From NCBI GenBank assembly GCA_018670825.1, contig JABHIW010000098.1:39519-103518 (forward strand): a DNA stretch of 64,000 bases, read 5' to 3'. Source of the DNA: Candidatus Scalindua sp. GTDB taxonomy: Bacteria > Planctomycetota > Brocadiia > Brocadiales > Scalinduaceae. Shown here piece by piece: positions 1 through 8,900 of this stretch. Each line of letters opens with the position of its first letter. Within the stretch, counting starts at the first letter, position 1. The translations under genes and the position numbers were made by a program. The notes beneath the pieces were generated by a model. It ran no database searches, had not been told where the DNA came from, and saw only the letters and a list, made by a program, of their open reading frames with translations.

Positions 1-679
1 TTGATAGTTTTGTTTCAAACCGGTTAGGCGTAATTGCTGTTGCACCCTTATAAATCGTATAGTCATTTGAAAGCCTTGGATCTACTATGACCGGTACTTT
101 GTGATCTTTTCCTAATCTAATAACCGTATCAAGAATCCTCGTGGACAAAACTCCCTTATTCATATCAGATATCAGTATTATGTCTACATGTTGGACCTTG
201 CTTTCAATTTTATTGACAATTTCATCCTGTATTTTCTCTTCTATGTCATCGGTCTTTTCATAATCAATTCTCAATATCTGTTGAATTCCTTTTCCCGCTG
301 ATTGAAGATGCCCCATCATTCTGACCTTTACCGTCGTCGGCCTATCTGAAACTTCTATAATCCCATCTGTCTCGACTCCTATACCATTTAAATCGTCTAA
401 TAGCAGCTTACCATCATTATCATTGCCAATTACACCATAACAACAAATATTAGCTCCAAGTTCTGCAAGATTGTTCGCGACACTTCCTGCCCCACCCGGC
501 CTTATTTCCTCAGAGGTCACGTTCAGTACAGGAATTGGTGCCTCCTGTGATATGCGCTTGACTTCACCCCATACATATTTATCCAGCATAAAATCTCCTA
601 TTAACAGGATATTTGGACTGCCGATATTTGATAAAATATGTACCAGGTTATGTGATTTAAGCTCCGCTTTATCAGGCAA
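1..679 (-). CDS. hldE: D-glycero-beta-D-manno-heptose-7-phosphate kinase domain (HldE/RfaE1), 3' end outside window
   Basis: PfkB-family sugar kinase that phosphorylates heptose-7-phosphate at C1 in the ADP-heptose pathway for lipopolysaccharide core. The reading frame runs off the left edge, so about 226 residues of the N-terminal kinase domain are visible. Near the start come the family landmarks ILLIGDFMLDKYVWG, then RISQEAPIPVL and RPGGAGSVANNLAELGAN, and later VIVDPR and the TPNRFE motif, in the same order as Escherichia coli HldE. I chose a TTG start at 679: a GGAG lies 7 bases upstream, an in-frame TGA lies two codons upstream, and the first ATG (589) would remove the conserved first beta strand. 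Whether a C-terminal cytidylyltransferase domain is fused (HldE) or absent (RfaE1) cannot be seen. It follows the MBL-fold gene on the same strand by 48 bases and is probably cotranscribed. Confidence 0.85.
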   Translation of the reverse strand, partial: MPDKAELKSHNLVHILSNIGSPNILLIGDFMLDKYVWGEVKRISQEAPIPVLNVTSEEIRPGGAGSVANNLAELGANICCYGVIGNDNDGKLLLDDLNGIGVETDGIIEVSDRPTTVKVRMMGHLQSAGKGIQQILRIDYEKTDDIEEKIQDEIVNKIESKVQHVDIILISDMNKGVLSTRILDTVIRLGKDHKVPVIVDPRLSNDYTIYKGATAITPNRFETKLS

Positions 680-727
680 AAGTCAACTCCAATATTATTT
701 TATAAATCCAACTACAAATAAAAAAAT

Positions 728-1567
728 TTAACAAAGATCTATTTCCAGTCCCTCATAAGCAGCAATGGAACCAGGGAATTCTTTTTGTGTCAGTAACTCG
801 ATTTTATCTATTTCTGTATCTTCATGTCCATGGTGAGTAAGGATAAGTTGATCTACATTTGCCGCCCTACACAACTCAACAGCATCCTTCCATGTTCCAT
901 GTCCCCAACCCTTACGTCCACCGCTGCCATCCGCACCAGAATACTCCTCCGGTGTGTAATGTGCATCAAATATAACCTTATTTGTTTCCTTGAGAAAATC
1001 AACCAGTCTCTGCTTTGATCTCTCGTTATGTTCATGATCAGTAATATACGCAACAGATTTATTATTACAGATTATTTTATATCCAACGGACCCACTTGGA
1101 TGGTTCAATGAAACACTTTTTACCTCTATTCTACCAATTTGGATATCTTCACCTATCTTTATTTCATTGAAATTCATCTTTGCCGGCATATCCTTCAATC
1201 GAATGGGGAAATAAGGTTTCTCCATCTGGCCTCGTAATGCGGATTCAATATCCACACCAGAATGTAATGAACTGTATATGTTAAGCTCATATTCCGGTTC
1301 AAAAGTTGGACGAAAAAAAGGAAAACCCTGTATATGATCCCAATGTACATGACTAAAAAAAACATACAGTTCCTTCTTCCCGTTTTCTTCTACAAAGTCC
1401 CTCTCCACAATGTCAAGGCCCAGTGCCCTAACACCAGATCCACAATCAAAAATGATTGTCTTTTCATCGCAATTCAATTCAACACAGCTTGTGTTGCCTC
1501 CATACTTAGAGGTTTTTGGACCTGGCACAGGTATACTGCCTCGTACTCCCCAAAACTTTACCTTCAC
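728..1567 (-). CDS. Metallo-beta-lactamase-fold hydrolase
   Basis: A cytoplasmic 279-residue protein of the MBL-fold hydrolase superfamily, without a signal peptide. It opens with KVKFWGVRGSIPVPGP and TSKYGGNTSCVEL, typical of the PhnP/cyclic-phosphodiesterase-like branch. The metal site is visible as SHVHWDHIQG (HxHxDH), followed by YITDHEH and the late LTHHGHED. This branch includes phosphodiesterases of small cyclic nucleotides or nucleotide derivatives, but the substrate cannot be read from sequence. The start is GTG at 1567 with AGGG about 8 bases upstream; an overlapping ATG is out of frame. It lies 52 bases behind the O-methyltransferase and 48 bases before the heptose kinase, so a three-gene transcript is likely. 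Confidence 0.8.
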   Translation of the reverse strand: MKVKFWGVRGSIPVPGPKTSKYGGNTSCVELNCDEKTIIFDCGSGVRALGLDIVERDFVEENGKKELYVFFSHVHWDHIQGFPFFRPTFEPEYELNIYSSLHSGVDIESALRGQMEKPYFPIRLKDMPAKMNFNEIKIGEDIQIGRIEVKSVSLNHPSGSVGYKIICNNKSVAYITDHEHNERSKQRLVDFLKETNKVIFDAHYTPEEYSGADGSGGRKGWGHGTWKDAVELCRAANVDQLILTHHGHEDTEIDKIELLTQKEFPGSIAAYEGLEIDLC

Positions 1568-1619
1568 ATTAAAACCCTTTTATCAAAATATTTAAACAAT
1601 TCTATTAAAATGTTGTGGT

Positions 1620-2630
1620 TTATTTGTTACCTACTAAAACAGAGAAAGACCTGGGAAGGTTTATATTCATTCTGGCGATACCTCTGAATCCGGCCTTCTC
1701 CAACCACCCTTCAATCTCTTCAAATGAATATGTACGCCCATTTTCTGTGAATAATAGCATATTAAGAGAAAAAAGAGCTGGAAACGGAGGAGAAGTTTTA
1801 TCATTATCAAGTATAAAATCCTGAATTATTATCTTTCCCCCACTGTTTAGCGCATTATAAATCCTTTTCATTAATGCCATATTTTCTATCTCTCCCTCAC
1901 CATGAATAATGTTCGATAGGAACGCAACATCATATTGGCCCTTTATTTCTTTATTAAAATCGCCTTCTATCAGGTGAATCCTGTTACGGACATTGGAATT
2001 GAAAATCAATTCCTTTGTAATCTCCAGAGTACCCGACAAATCAAGAATAGTTGCATCGAGGTTACTATTTGCCTTACAGAAGAACACTGAATAAGTTCCA
2101 GCCCCTCCCCCTATATCGATTAATGTTTTGCTGCGACTTAAGTCTATCTCATTTGATAATATAGGTGCAACCGTCATTGCTGTATTGTGCATTGCCGTAA
2201 TAAAATTTCTTGTTTCGTCCTTCACCTCTTGAAACATATCAGGCCTACGTACCGGATTTCCGGAAATAACGGACTCGCCCAGTGCACTCCACGCATTCCA
2301 CATAACATCTTGGAGGTTAACAATATCTCCTATATACCTTTCACTGCCCTTAATAAATATCTCTCTGCCATTTTCCGTGTTAAAATACATCCTATCATCT
2401 TTTTTAAGCAAATCTAAACAAACCATTGCATCCAAAAACATCTTTGTAGCATTTACGTTCGATTTTAACTTTGTGGCAACATCACAGGCAGAAATGCCTG
2501 TTTCACCAATTATATTAAAGACATCAAGCCTGGTTGCCGTCAATAACACCTTTGATTGAAAGAAAGAATACCCTAGTTCCAGTGCATGCTCTCTAAACTC
2601 GCTTACACTGTCTTTTATATGTTCTGTCAT
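1620..2630 (-). CDS. SAM-dependent O-methyltransferase, plant-type two-domain (Methyltransf_2) family
   Basis: A 336-residue enzyme with an N-terminal helical winged-helix/dimerisation domain (about residues 10-100) and a C-terminal Rossmann methyltransferase domain. The SAM-binding glycine motif is LIDIGGGAGTYSVFF near residue 165, and IIIQDFILD further on is the usual strand-5 segment. The family includes hydroxyneurosporene methyltransferase (CrtF), BchU and acetylserotonin-type enzymes, acting on hydroxyl groups or ring carbons of small hydrophobic molecules; the substrate here is unknown. No membrane segment or signal peptide is visible. It is the first gene of the leftward group with the MBL hydrolase and heptose kinase, and no strong Shine-Dalgarno precedes the ATG. 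Confidence 0.8.
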   Translation of the reverse strand: MTEHIKDSVSEFREHALELGYSFFQSKVLLTATRLDVFNIIGETGISACDVATKLKSNVNATKMFLDAMVCLDLLKKDDRMYFNTENGREIFIKGSERYIGDIVNLQDVMWNAWSALGESVISGNPVRRPDMFQEVKDETRNFITAMHNTAMTVAPILSNEIDLSRSKTLIDIGGGAGTYSVFFCKANSNLDATILDLSGTLEITKELIFNSNVRNRIHLIEGDFNKEIKGQYDVAFLSNIIHGEGEIENMALMKRIYNALNSGGKIIIQDFILDNDKTSPPFPALFSLNMLLFTENGRTYSFEEIEGWLEKAGFRGIARMNINLPRSFSVLVGNK

Positions 2631-2945
2631 AAATCGTTACGAGAACCAGTATTTTTGTAAATTACGAAGAGAAAAATGCAACAATACAATCAGCACAACT
2701 TATTACCTGTTTCTTAATAAGTCCTGCGAGAATATCAGTTTAAAGTCATAGTGTCAACATAAATTGAACCTATACGAACGCGGTAATGATGTGCTTTACA
2801 ATTAACTGAATTATAAATTTACCTCGGAAAAACAGAAATTAACAGATGAAAACCCCTATTGTAATAAAGGAAAAACATATTCAATTGTTTTAATCTAAAT
2901 CCAGGAAATAGTTAAAATACGACTTCTAATCTCTATTGTTTTTTA
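2631..2945. other. AT-rich intergenic region between divergent transcription units
   Basis: This stretch separates the leftward O-methyltransferase from the rightward rpmE cluster. I see no coding potential, gene fossil or strong hairpin. It must carry the promoter of the leftward operon, but no hexamer pair stands out. Confidence 0.5.
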
Positions 2946-2974
2946 TTGCAACAGTTTGTGAACTCTGATAGAAT
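2946..2974 (+). promoter_or_regulatory. Candidate sigma-70-type promoter for rpmE-prfA-prmC
   Basis: TTGCAA at 2946-2951 and TAGAAT at 2969-2974 are separated by 17 bases, a good match in sequence and spacing to -35 and -10 elements. It would leave a leader of roughly 100 bases before rpmE. The call rests on consensus and position only. Confidence 0.4.
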
Positions 2975-3083
2975 GAGATGTTTATTAAATACACAGCAGA
3001 TAAACACTTATAGAAGAGTATAAGCTACCTTTATATGTGCTTTTAAATTTTAGCGTTATTTTTATTAATGGAGACAAGTACTA

Positions 3084-3389
3084 ATGAAAAAAGCAATTCA
3101 TCCTGAAATTATGGAGACGACTGTTACCTGCGGTTGTGGAGAAACTTTTGTAACACGTTCAACAAAAAGTAAAATTCATGTCGAAGTCTGTTCACAGTGT
3201 CATCCTTTTTACACGGGAAAACAGAAATTTGTAGATACTGCAGGAAGAGTTGAAAGATTTAAACAGAAATTCAAATGGACTCAAGATTCAGCAAAAGGTG
3301 GTTCTGGTAATCCAGACGAAAGCACTAATGCTGATACCCAGGAGGCTGTTGCCGTAGAAGAGAAACCGGAGACCGGTAGTGCAGATTAA
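3084..3389 (+). CDS. rpmE: 50S ribosomal protein L31, zinc-binding type, with C-terminal extension
   Basis: L31 is a component of the large ribosomal subunit at the subunit bridge. The start MKKAIHPEI, the cysteine pairs in VTCGCGETF and [12 protein letters not shown], and the ending [10 protein letters not shown] are characteristic of the zinc-containing L31 form. The family is usually about 66-75 residues; here it is 101 because of an acidic, low-complexity tail of about 35 residues after the conserved core. GGAG sits 10 bases before the ATG. The end overlaps the next gene, prfA, by 11 bases, which suggests translational coupling. Confidence 0.95.
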   Translation: MKKAIHPEIMETTVTCGCGETFVTRSTKSKIHVEVCSQCHPFYTGKQKFVDTAGRVERFKQKFKWTQDSAKGGSGNPDESTNADTQEAVAVEEKPETGSAD

Positions 3390-4476
3390 CGACAAACTGT
3401 TAAAGAAGCTGAAGGAGATGTTTGAGCGCAATAATGAGCTGGAAAAGCACCTTTCTGATCCAGAGGTTATTGCGGACAATACCAGATATACCTCTTATGT
3501 TAAAGAACACGGTCGACTATCAAAGTTCGTAGCAAAATATCTCCAACTTGACGATACACTCAGGCAAAAAGAAGAAGCAAGTGCAATTATTTCCGAGAAT
3601 AGCGGTGATAAAGACTTATACGAAATGGCCAGGGATGAACTGGGCAACCTTGAAGAGAAAGAAATAGAGCTTTTTGAAGAAGTTAAAGGGTGTTTCTTTA
3701 CAGAAGGTGGCGATGCAACTAAGAGTGCGATAATGGAAATCCGTGCGGGAACCGGTGGTGATGAGGCCGCGCTATTTGCCGCAGACCTTTTCAAAATGTA
3801 CTCAAGATATGCGGAAAAACGAAAATGGAAAGTTGAAATGATGGACTCCAGTCTTACAGAAATTGGAGGCTTTAAGGAGGTAACCTTTTCCATTGAAGGG
3901 CAATCGGTTTATAGCAAGTTGTGCTTTGAAAGCGGAACTCACAGAGTACAGAGAGTTCCTTCAACAGAAACAAGCGGAAGAATACACACCTCAGCAGCAA
4001 CAGTCGCTGTCTTACCGGAAGTAGAGGATGTTGATGTTAAAATCGACCCAAAAGACATAACTGTCGACACGTTTCGATCATCCGGACCAGGAGGACAGAA
4101 AGTCAACAAAACCAGTTCTGCCATTAGAATTGTCCACTTGCCTACCGGTTTAGTTGTCAAGTGCATGGATGAAAAATCTCAGCACAGAAACCGTGCAAAA
4201 GCAATGCGAGTACTTCGAAGCCGTCTCTATACTTTTTATCAGGAACAGACAAGAAATGAACGTGACAAAACACGACGTACCCAGATAGGGTCCGGCGACA
4301 GAAGCGAGAAAATCCGCACATACAACTTTCCCCAAAACAGAGTAACTGACCACAGAATAAACCTCAATATATACAATCTGGAGAAAATAATGCTTGGAGA
4401 AATTGACGATTTAGTTGAGGCGATGACAGAATACGGAAAACAGGAAAAGATTAAAGAATTGGCTGCAACCCTTTAA
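3379..4476 (+). CDS. prfA: Peptide chain release factor 1
   Basis: RF1 recognises UAA and UAG stop codons in the ribosomal A site and triggers peptide release. The 365-residue protein has the peptidyl-transferase-centre motif GGQ within [18 protein letters not shown], the anticodon-like tripeptide as PST in [17 protein letters not shown] (RF1-type PxT rather than the RF2 SPF), and the closing block [15 protein letters not shown]. The start is GTG at 3379 with GGAG 7 bases upstream, both inside the rpmE coding sequence. The glutamine-modifying methyltransferase gene prmC follows 76 bases downstream, a common bacterial arrangement. Confidence 0.97.
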   Translation: MQINDKLLKKLKEMFERNNELEKHLSDPEVIADNTRYTSYVKEHGRLSKFVAKYLQLDDTLRQKEEASAIISENSGDKDLYEMARDELGNLEEKEIELFEEVKGCFFTEGGDATKSAIMEIRAGTGGDEAALFAADLFKMYSRYAEKRKWKVEMMDSSLTEIGGFKEVTFSIEGQSVYSKLCFESGTHRVQRVPSTETSGRIHTSAATVAVLPEVEDVDVKIDPKDITVDTFRSSGPGGQKVNKTSSAIRIVHLPTGLVVKCMDEKSQHRNRAKAMRVLRSRLYTFYQEQTRNERDKTRRTQIGSGDRSEKIRTYNFPQNRVTDHRINLNIYNLEKIMLGEIDDLVEAMTEYGKQEKIKELAATL

Positions 4477-4552
4477 TTGTGTTTTCCCCTTACCTCATAA
4501 CCCTGAAACCTATTACTAAACTCAATAATCTTTCTCCTCATTATCCGCAATC

Positions 4553-5458
4553 ATGGCTTATGCTCAAGACGGAAATACAATTCGTGATAGCCTGAAATGG
4601 GCGATTACAATATTAAAAAAATCTGAAATTGAATTTCCTGAAATAGATGCCGATACTCTATTAATCTATGTCTTATCATGTGACAGAACCAGGCTCTATA
4701 CAAATCAGGATAATATAATTGACGAAGCTGATATCTGTAAGTATAAAAAATTAATATATAAGAGGGCAAGTCATGTTCCCCTGCAATATATTACGGGTTG
4801 TGTAGAGTTTATGTCACTTGACTTCACCGTAGACGAACGAGTCTTAATACCCAGACCTGAAACAGAAATACTTGTAGAAACGATTCTGGACAAAGCACAG
4901 GGTAATATACTTCCAGATAAATGCGTAATTATAATGGAAATAGGAACCGGATCAGGTAACATTGCAGTATCCTTGGCTAAAAACCTGAGTAATGCAGAGA
5001 TCTATACAAACGACATCTCACAGGAAGCACTCCTCGTAGCTGAGACAAATGTACAAAGACATGATATTGCTGACAAGGTCCACCTCTTACACGGAAATTT
5101 CTTTGGTGTATTCAATAACTCTGTGGAGAAAGAACATGTAGACTTTATTGTCTCAAATCCACCTTACGTAAGCGAATCAGAATGGAATGAATTAGAACCC
5201 GAAGTAAGAGAGCATGAACCACGGCAAGCACTGGTTGGTGGTGAGGATGGATTGCATTTTTATAGAAGAATAATCAATGATGCTGCTCACTGGTTAAGAC
5301 CTGGCGGGTTTCTTGTTATTGAAATTGGAGAGACTCAGGCAAATGCTGTTTCCAAACTCATTGAGGACGAAGAGCATTACGAAAGAACTGAAAGAATCAA
5401 AGACCTGCAGGGAAAAGAACGCATAATTTCTGCAAGGAGAAGAAGTGAAAATAAATAA
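4553..5458 (+). CDS. prmC: Peptide chain release factor N5-glutamine methyltransferase
   Basis: PrmC (HemK) methylates the glutamine of the GGQ motif in RF1 and RF2 using S-adenosylmethionine, raising termination efficiency. An N-terminal helical bundle (about residues 1-90) carries the usual VPLQYITG segment, followed by the Rossmann domain with IMEIGTGSGNIAVSLA and the catalytic SNPPYVSE (NPPY) motif. At 301 residues it is of normal length. It lies directly behind prfA, whose product is its substrate. The ATG start lacks a clear Shine-Dalgarno, consistent with expression on the rpmE-prfA message. Confidence 0.95.
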   Translation: MAYAQDGNTIRDSLKWAITILKKSEIEFPEIDADTLLIYVLSCDRTRLYTNQDNIIDEADICKYKKLIYKRASHVPLQYITGCVEFMSLDFTVDERVLIPRPETEILVETILDKAQGNILPDKCVIIMEIGTGSGNIAVSLAKNLSNAEIYTNDISQEALLVAETNVQRHDIADKVHLLHGNFFGVFNNSVEKEHVDFIVSNPPYVSESEWNELEPEVREHEPRQALVGGEDGLHFYRRIINDAAHWLRPGGFLVIEIGETQANAVSKLIEDEEHYERTERIKDLQGKERIISARRRSENK

Positions 5459-5570
5459 TGACACCTCTTCCTATAAGCAACGTTTTATCTAATGACGAAA
5501 AGAAATAAGTACATCCATGCAATTATCCACTGGCGCTTTATCTAATTTTTGTTGTAACCCATATACTCCT

Positions 5571-5928
5571 TTACCTTACCTCAACCCGACGCAAGACCGA
5601 ATAGTCCGTGCCGTTACCATATTCGGCGCGGATTTTAAGCTCAGTTATGTTCGACATAATATCTTCCATAGACTGAGCCCCACCGGAAAGCACCCAATTC
5701 TGGCCGCTAAGGGGAATATAATAGCGCAGCCATATTTACCTGTATGATTAGGTTTAATATCCATGCGGGCTGATTTTGAGCCACTGCTAATCACTACGTC
5801 CCCATATGCAGCGTAAGAATACGGATCATAAAGCTACCACCCCAACTTCTCTTTTCAAACGTTAGAGTCTGCTGACCTCTCAATTTGCCTAGAAAAGATT
5901 GCGGTACAATATAATAACTGGTCTTGCC
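5571..5928 (-). pseudogene. Decayed laminin-B-like beta-sandwich fragment
   Basis: Reading the minus strand with two frame changes (near 5830 and near 5720) gives one coherent domain remnant: SYYIVPQSFLGKLRGQQTLT, then YDPYSYAAYGDVVISSG with MDIKPNHTGKYG, then PLSGQNWVLSGGAQSMEDI and ITELKIRAEYGNGTDYSVL, ending at a TAA at 5571. The spacing of FLG, GDVVI, the PLS..NW segment and the IRAEY block resembles laminin-B (laminin IV type A) domains found in bacterial secreted proteins. No frame is open through it and there is no start codon. Its upstream end abuts a palindromic element, and beyond that lies the C-terminus of giant protein 1 on the same strand. It may once have been part of that protein. 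The family assignment is by eye. Confidence 0.55.
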
Positions 5929-5965
5929 TCACCTGCCGGGCTGGCACTGATCTCGTTCGGGCGAG
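5928..5965. repeat. Palindromic element, CTGCC..GATCTCGTTC type
   Basis: The segment has CTCACCTGCCGG at its left and CGTTCGGGCGAG at its right, which can pair imperfectly. The core GATCTCGTTCGGGCG resembles ACATCTCGTTCAGGCG of the element at 20916-20946. It lies between the end of giant protein 1 and the laminin-B fossil. Confidence 0.5.
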
Positions 5966-5967
5966 TA

Positions 5968-8900
5968 TTATACTTGCCATAATCCACCTTCCACCCATTC
6001 ATGCCTGCGTTTGCCTCTGGCGGAGGCAATTGGCTTGGGGCCAGGCAGTTTGTCTGCAAGGATGATTTGTACACCATAGGATAGTTTATTGCGAACAATG
6101 GAGAGATACATTGTTTCTCCCGGTTTTTTCTGGCTCATAATCTCGGCAAATTGCTCTGCGGTTAAGATTCTCTCTCCATTCAATGTGGTAACAATATCCC
6201 CCAATTGGATACCGGCACGATCTGCTGGTTTTCCGGGTACAACACTTGTGATCAAAACGCCTTCTTCAAGAGATGCTCCGTGTTTTTTTGCATAAGCTCT
6301 TTTAACGGTAAGTCCAGCAGTCCCAAATATTCCAGATCCTCCGGAAGGTTGATTTAAAACCGGGCCTATCTGTCCACTCATCTCTAACCTTTGAAGTTCA
6401 AAGCTAGCACGTGCTTTCCAAACTTGGTCCGGCTCATATTTAATGTAGTGCTGATAATTCATTGTTGCTTGATTAATCCAACCTACCTTACCATAACATC
6501 GCGCAAGCCAATAATACGGTTTAGGATCAAAAGGTAATAAATGACTTGCTGCTAAAAAGTCAATGATTGCCCGCGAAAAATGTCCTATCTGATAATAATC
6601 AATTCCTTGATCAAAACGTTCCAGCCCTACATTTTGATCTTCATTTCTGACCTTGTCGTAAGCCGCTTGAATCATTTTCACATCCATTCCTTTTCCCTCA
6701 ATAATGCTTGCTTGATAAGACTCCGCTAATGCATTTCCAGGATTATTCTTTAACTCAAGATTGATCCAGGTTTGTGCATTTTCCCAGTCTTGTTTCCCAA
6801 GAAACGCATTGACAAGTTGGTTCCTGACTTGGGTCCTTTCTGTTTCATCAGTTGCAATACCCATAGCACTTGTCGCTGTTGCTACGGCTTGATCAAAATT
6901 TCCGTTGTATTCCAGGATTTTTGCAAGTTGTACTGCGGCTGTAACATCCCTGGGATTTCCTTGAAGTTGTTTTTGATAAAGATTAAAAGCATCTTGATAG
7001 CGGCTAGAGAGCATCGCTTGATCTGCGTCATTCCTACTCAACGCTTGATTCGGTTGAGCTGTAGTAAGATCTTGAGAGGTTATCTGCATCATTCCTCTTG
7101 ATTGAGAGACAGGAGCTTTTCTTGCTGAAGCCGCAGGACCTGTTTGCATTACTTCTACATCATCAAATATAACACCCTCATTTCCCCACGAGTAAAGACC
7201 AACACTTCCCGTGTTCAATCCGTTTCCAGCCACTGCTCCGTCAAAAACATTAGCACCGTCCAGGAACACTTCAATCGAATCACCAATTATAATTACCTTT
7301 ATAACCATATCTACACTACGAGGATATTTCCCCTTGACTGTAGCTAGTGATGTCTCTACACCTCCAGCCACCCTCACCAATGAACGGAAATTGCGCTCAT
7401 AGTCTATTTCCAGTTTGTAAAAATCCAGAGGGCTCTGATACCTGAACAATACTCCTATCCCATCGTTATCATTTGAATTTACCGTAACGCTAAATGTATA
7501 GTCTGTCCACATTTGAGCTGTGTGGTCTCCCCAGTACACATACGTTCCTTTTCTTTTTGATATGGCACTTGAACTCGGCCCATGGATGTTTGAAAGCTGG
7601 ACTAATCGTTCTGACTTCACCTCCCATCTGGAAGAACTACCAGCCACTTCATCTACCGTTTCCCAACCTTTAAAATCTCCACCACTGAAGTCATCCTGGA
7701 AATTATCAGCTTTCAACGTATTATCTTTTCTCTCTTCCATCTGTTCAGTATTCTTTTTTTTCTGAGAGGTCAACAAGGACTCCAGATATTCCTTCGATAA
7801 TTTTTCAGCTTCCTCTATTTGGTCCAAAGACATTTTTCTAGCAAGATCTGATTTATTCTTAGCCGCACGCTTGTGTCCATTTGCCTCTGCCAGGCTGTAC
7901 CACATGTAAGCTTTAACATAACTCTTCTTAACACCTTTTCCCGCATGGTATAGCAGACCAAGGGCAAATTGAGCTTTTGGGTCACCTTTTTGTGCTACAG
8001 GCGTTAACTGTTCAAGGGCTGTCTTGAAATCACCATTCACGTACGCCTCAAACCCTGCATCATAATCTCCTTCAACCGGTTGCTGTGATTGTTCGGTTAC
8101 ATGATCGTCGATCGTTGGAATTGTTTTCCCTGTCTGTTCATCTATAGCAGTGTGAGAGAGGTCAGCTTCAATGCTTTTATTATTCACCAAGCCAATAGTT
8201 TCCTTTTCTGAATCAGATTTAGCATCAGTATTTGTGGTGGCGGGGAATACGTCACTCGTTACTTGAGAGCGTTCACTGCCTGCAGAGCTTACTTCATTTT
8301 CGGCGCTTACCGAATCGCTAACAGAGCTACCCTGGCGTTCACTTAGATCACTTTCAGTTATTCCTCTGTCCGTTAATGATTGTTCGTCAGACATAAGAGG
8401 TTTTGAGACATTACTTCGAGTGCTTTCACTATCAACAAAATCTTTTGCAGACGGGTTATTACTCCTCTGCCCGCTCTGCTGCATTAAATCCTGGCTTTGA
8501 AAAACTCCTACCTTTTGCTTGCCCCTTTCAGACTTCTGGATAGTTACATTTAACTCCAGCTCCCCTCCTCCTTTCTTTAACAGGGATGTAGGACTTGATA
8601 GATGATTAGAAAAGAAGGTTAAAACACCATCAATTGGGAATTCATATGACCATTCACTTCCTGCCCCCATGACTGTCCTTGTCCATGTATTGGGCATTTC
8701 GACGTAAAGTGGTGATAAATCCGTTTGCTGATCTTTAGGAACGGTAGGAACAAAATATGCCATAAGAGAACCAGCCTTTTTAGACTTATGCTTCAGCATC
8801 CTTTTATGCCTCACCAATCCCACAGTTGCGTCTGACACCTTATTTGATGAATTTTCTCCTTTAACCTTATCAAGAATAACTGAGTCAGGTATTCCATCAG

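Noticed and set aside
5517..5747. Plus-strand frame of 76 residues downstream of prmC
   Set aside because: It is antisense to the laminin-B fossil, lacks a ribosome site, and matches no family.
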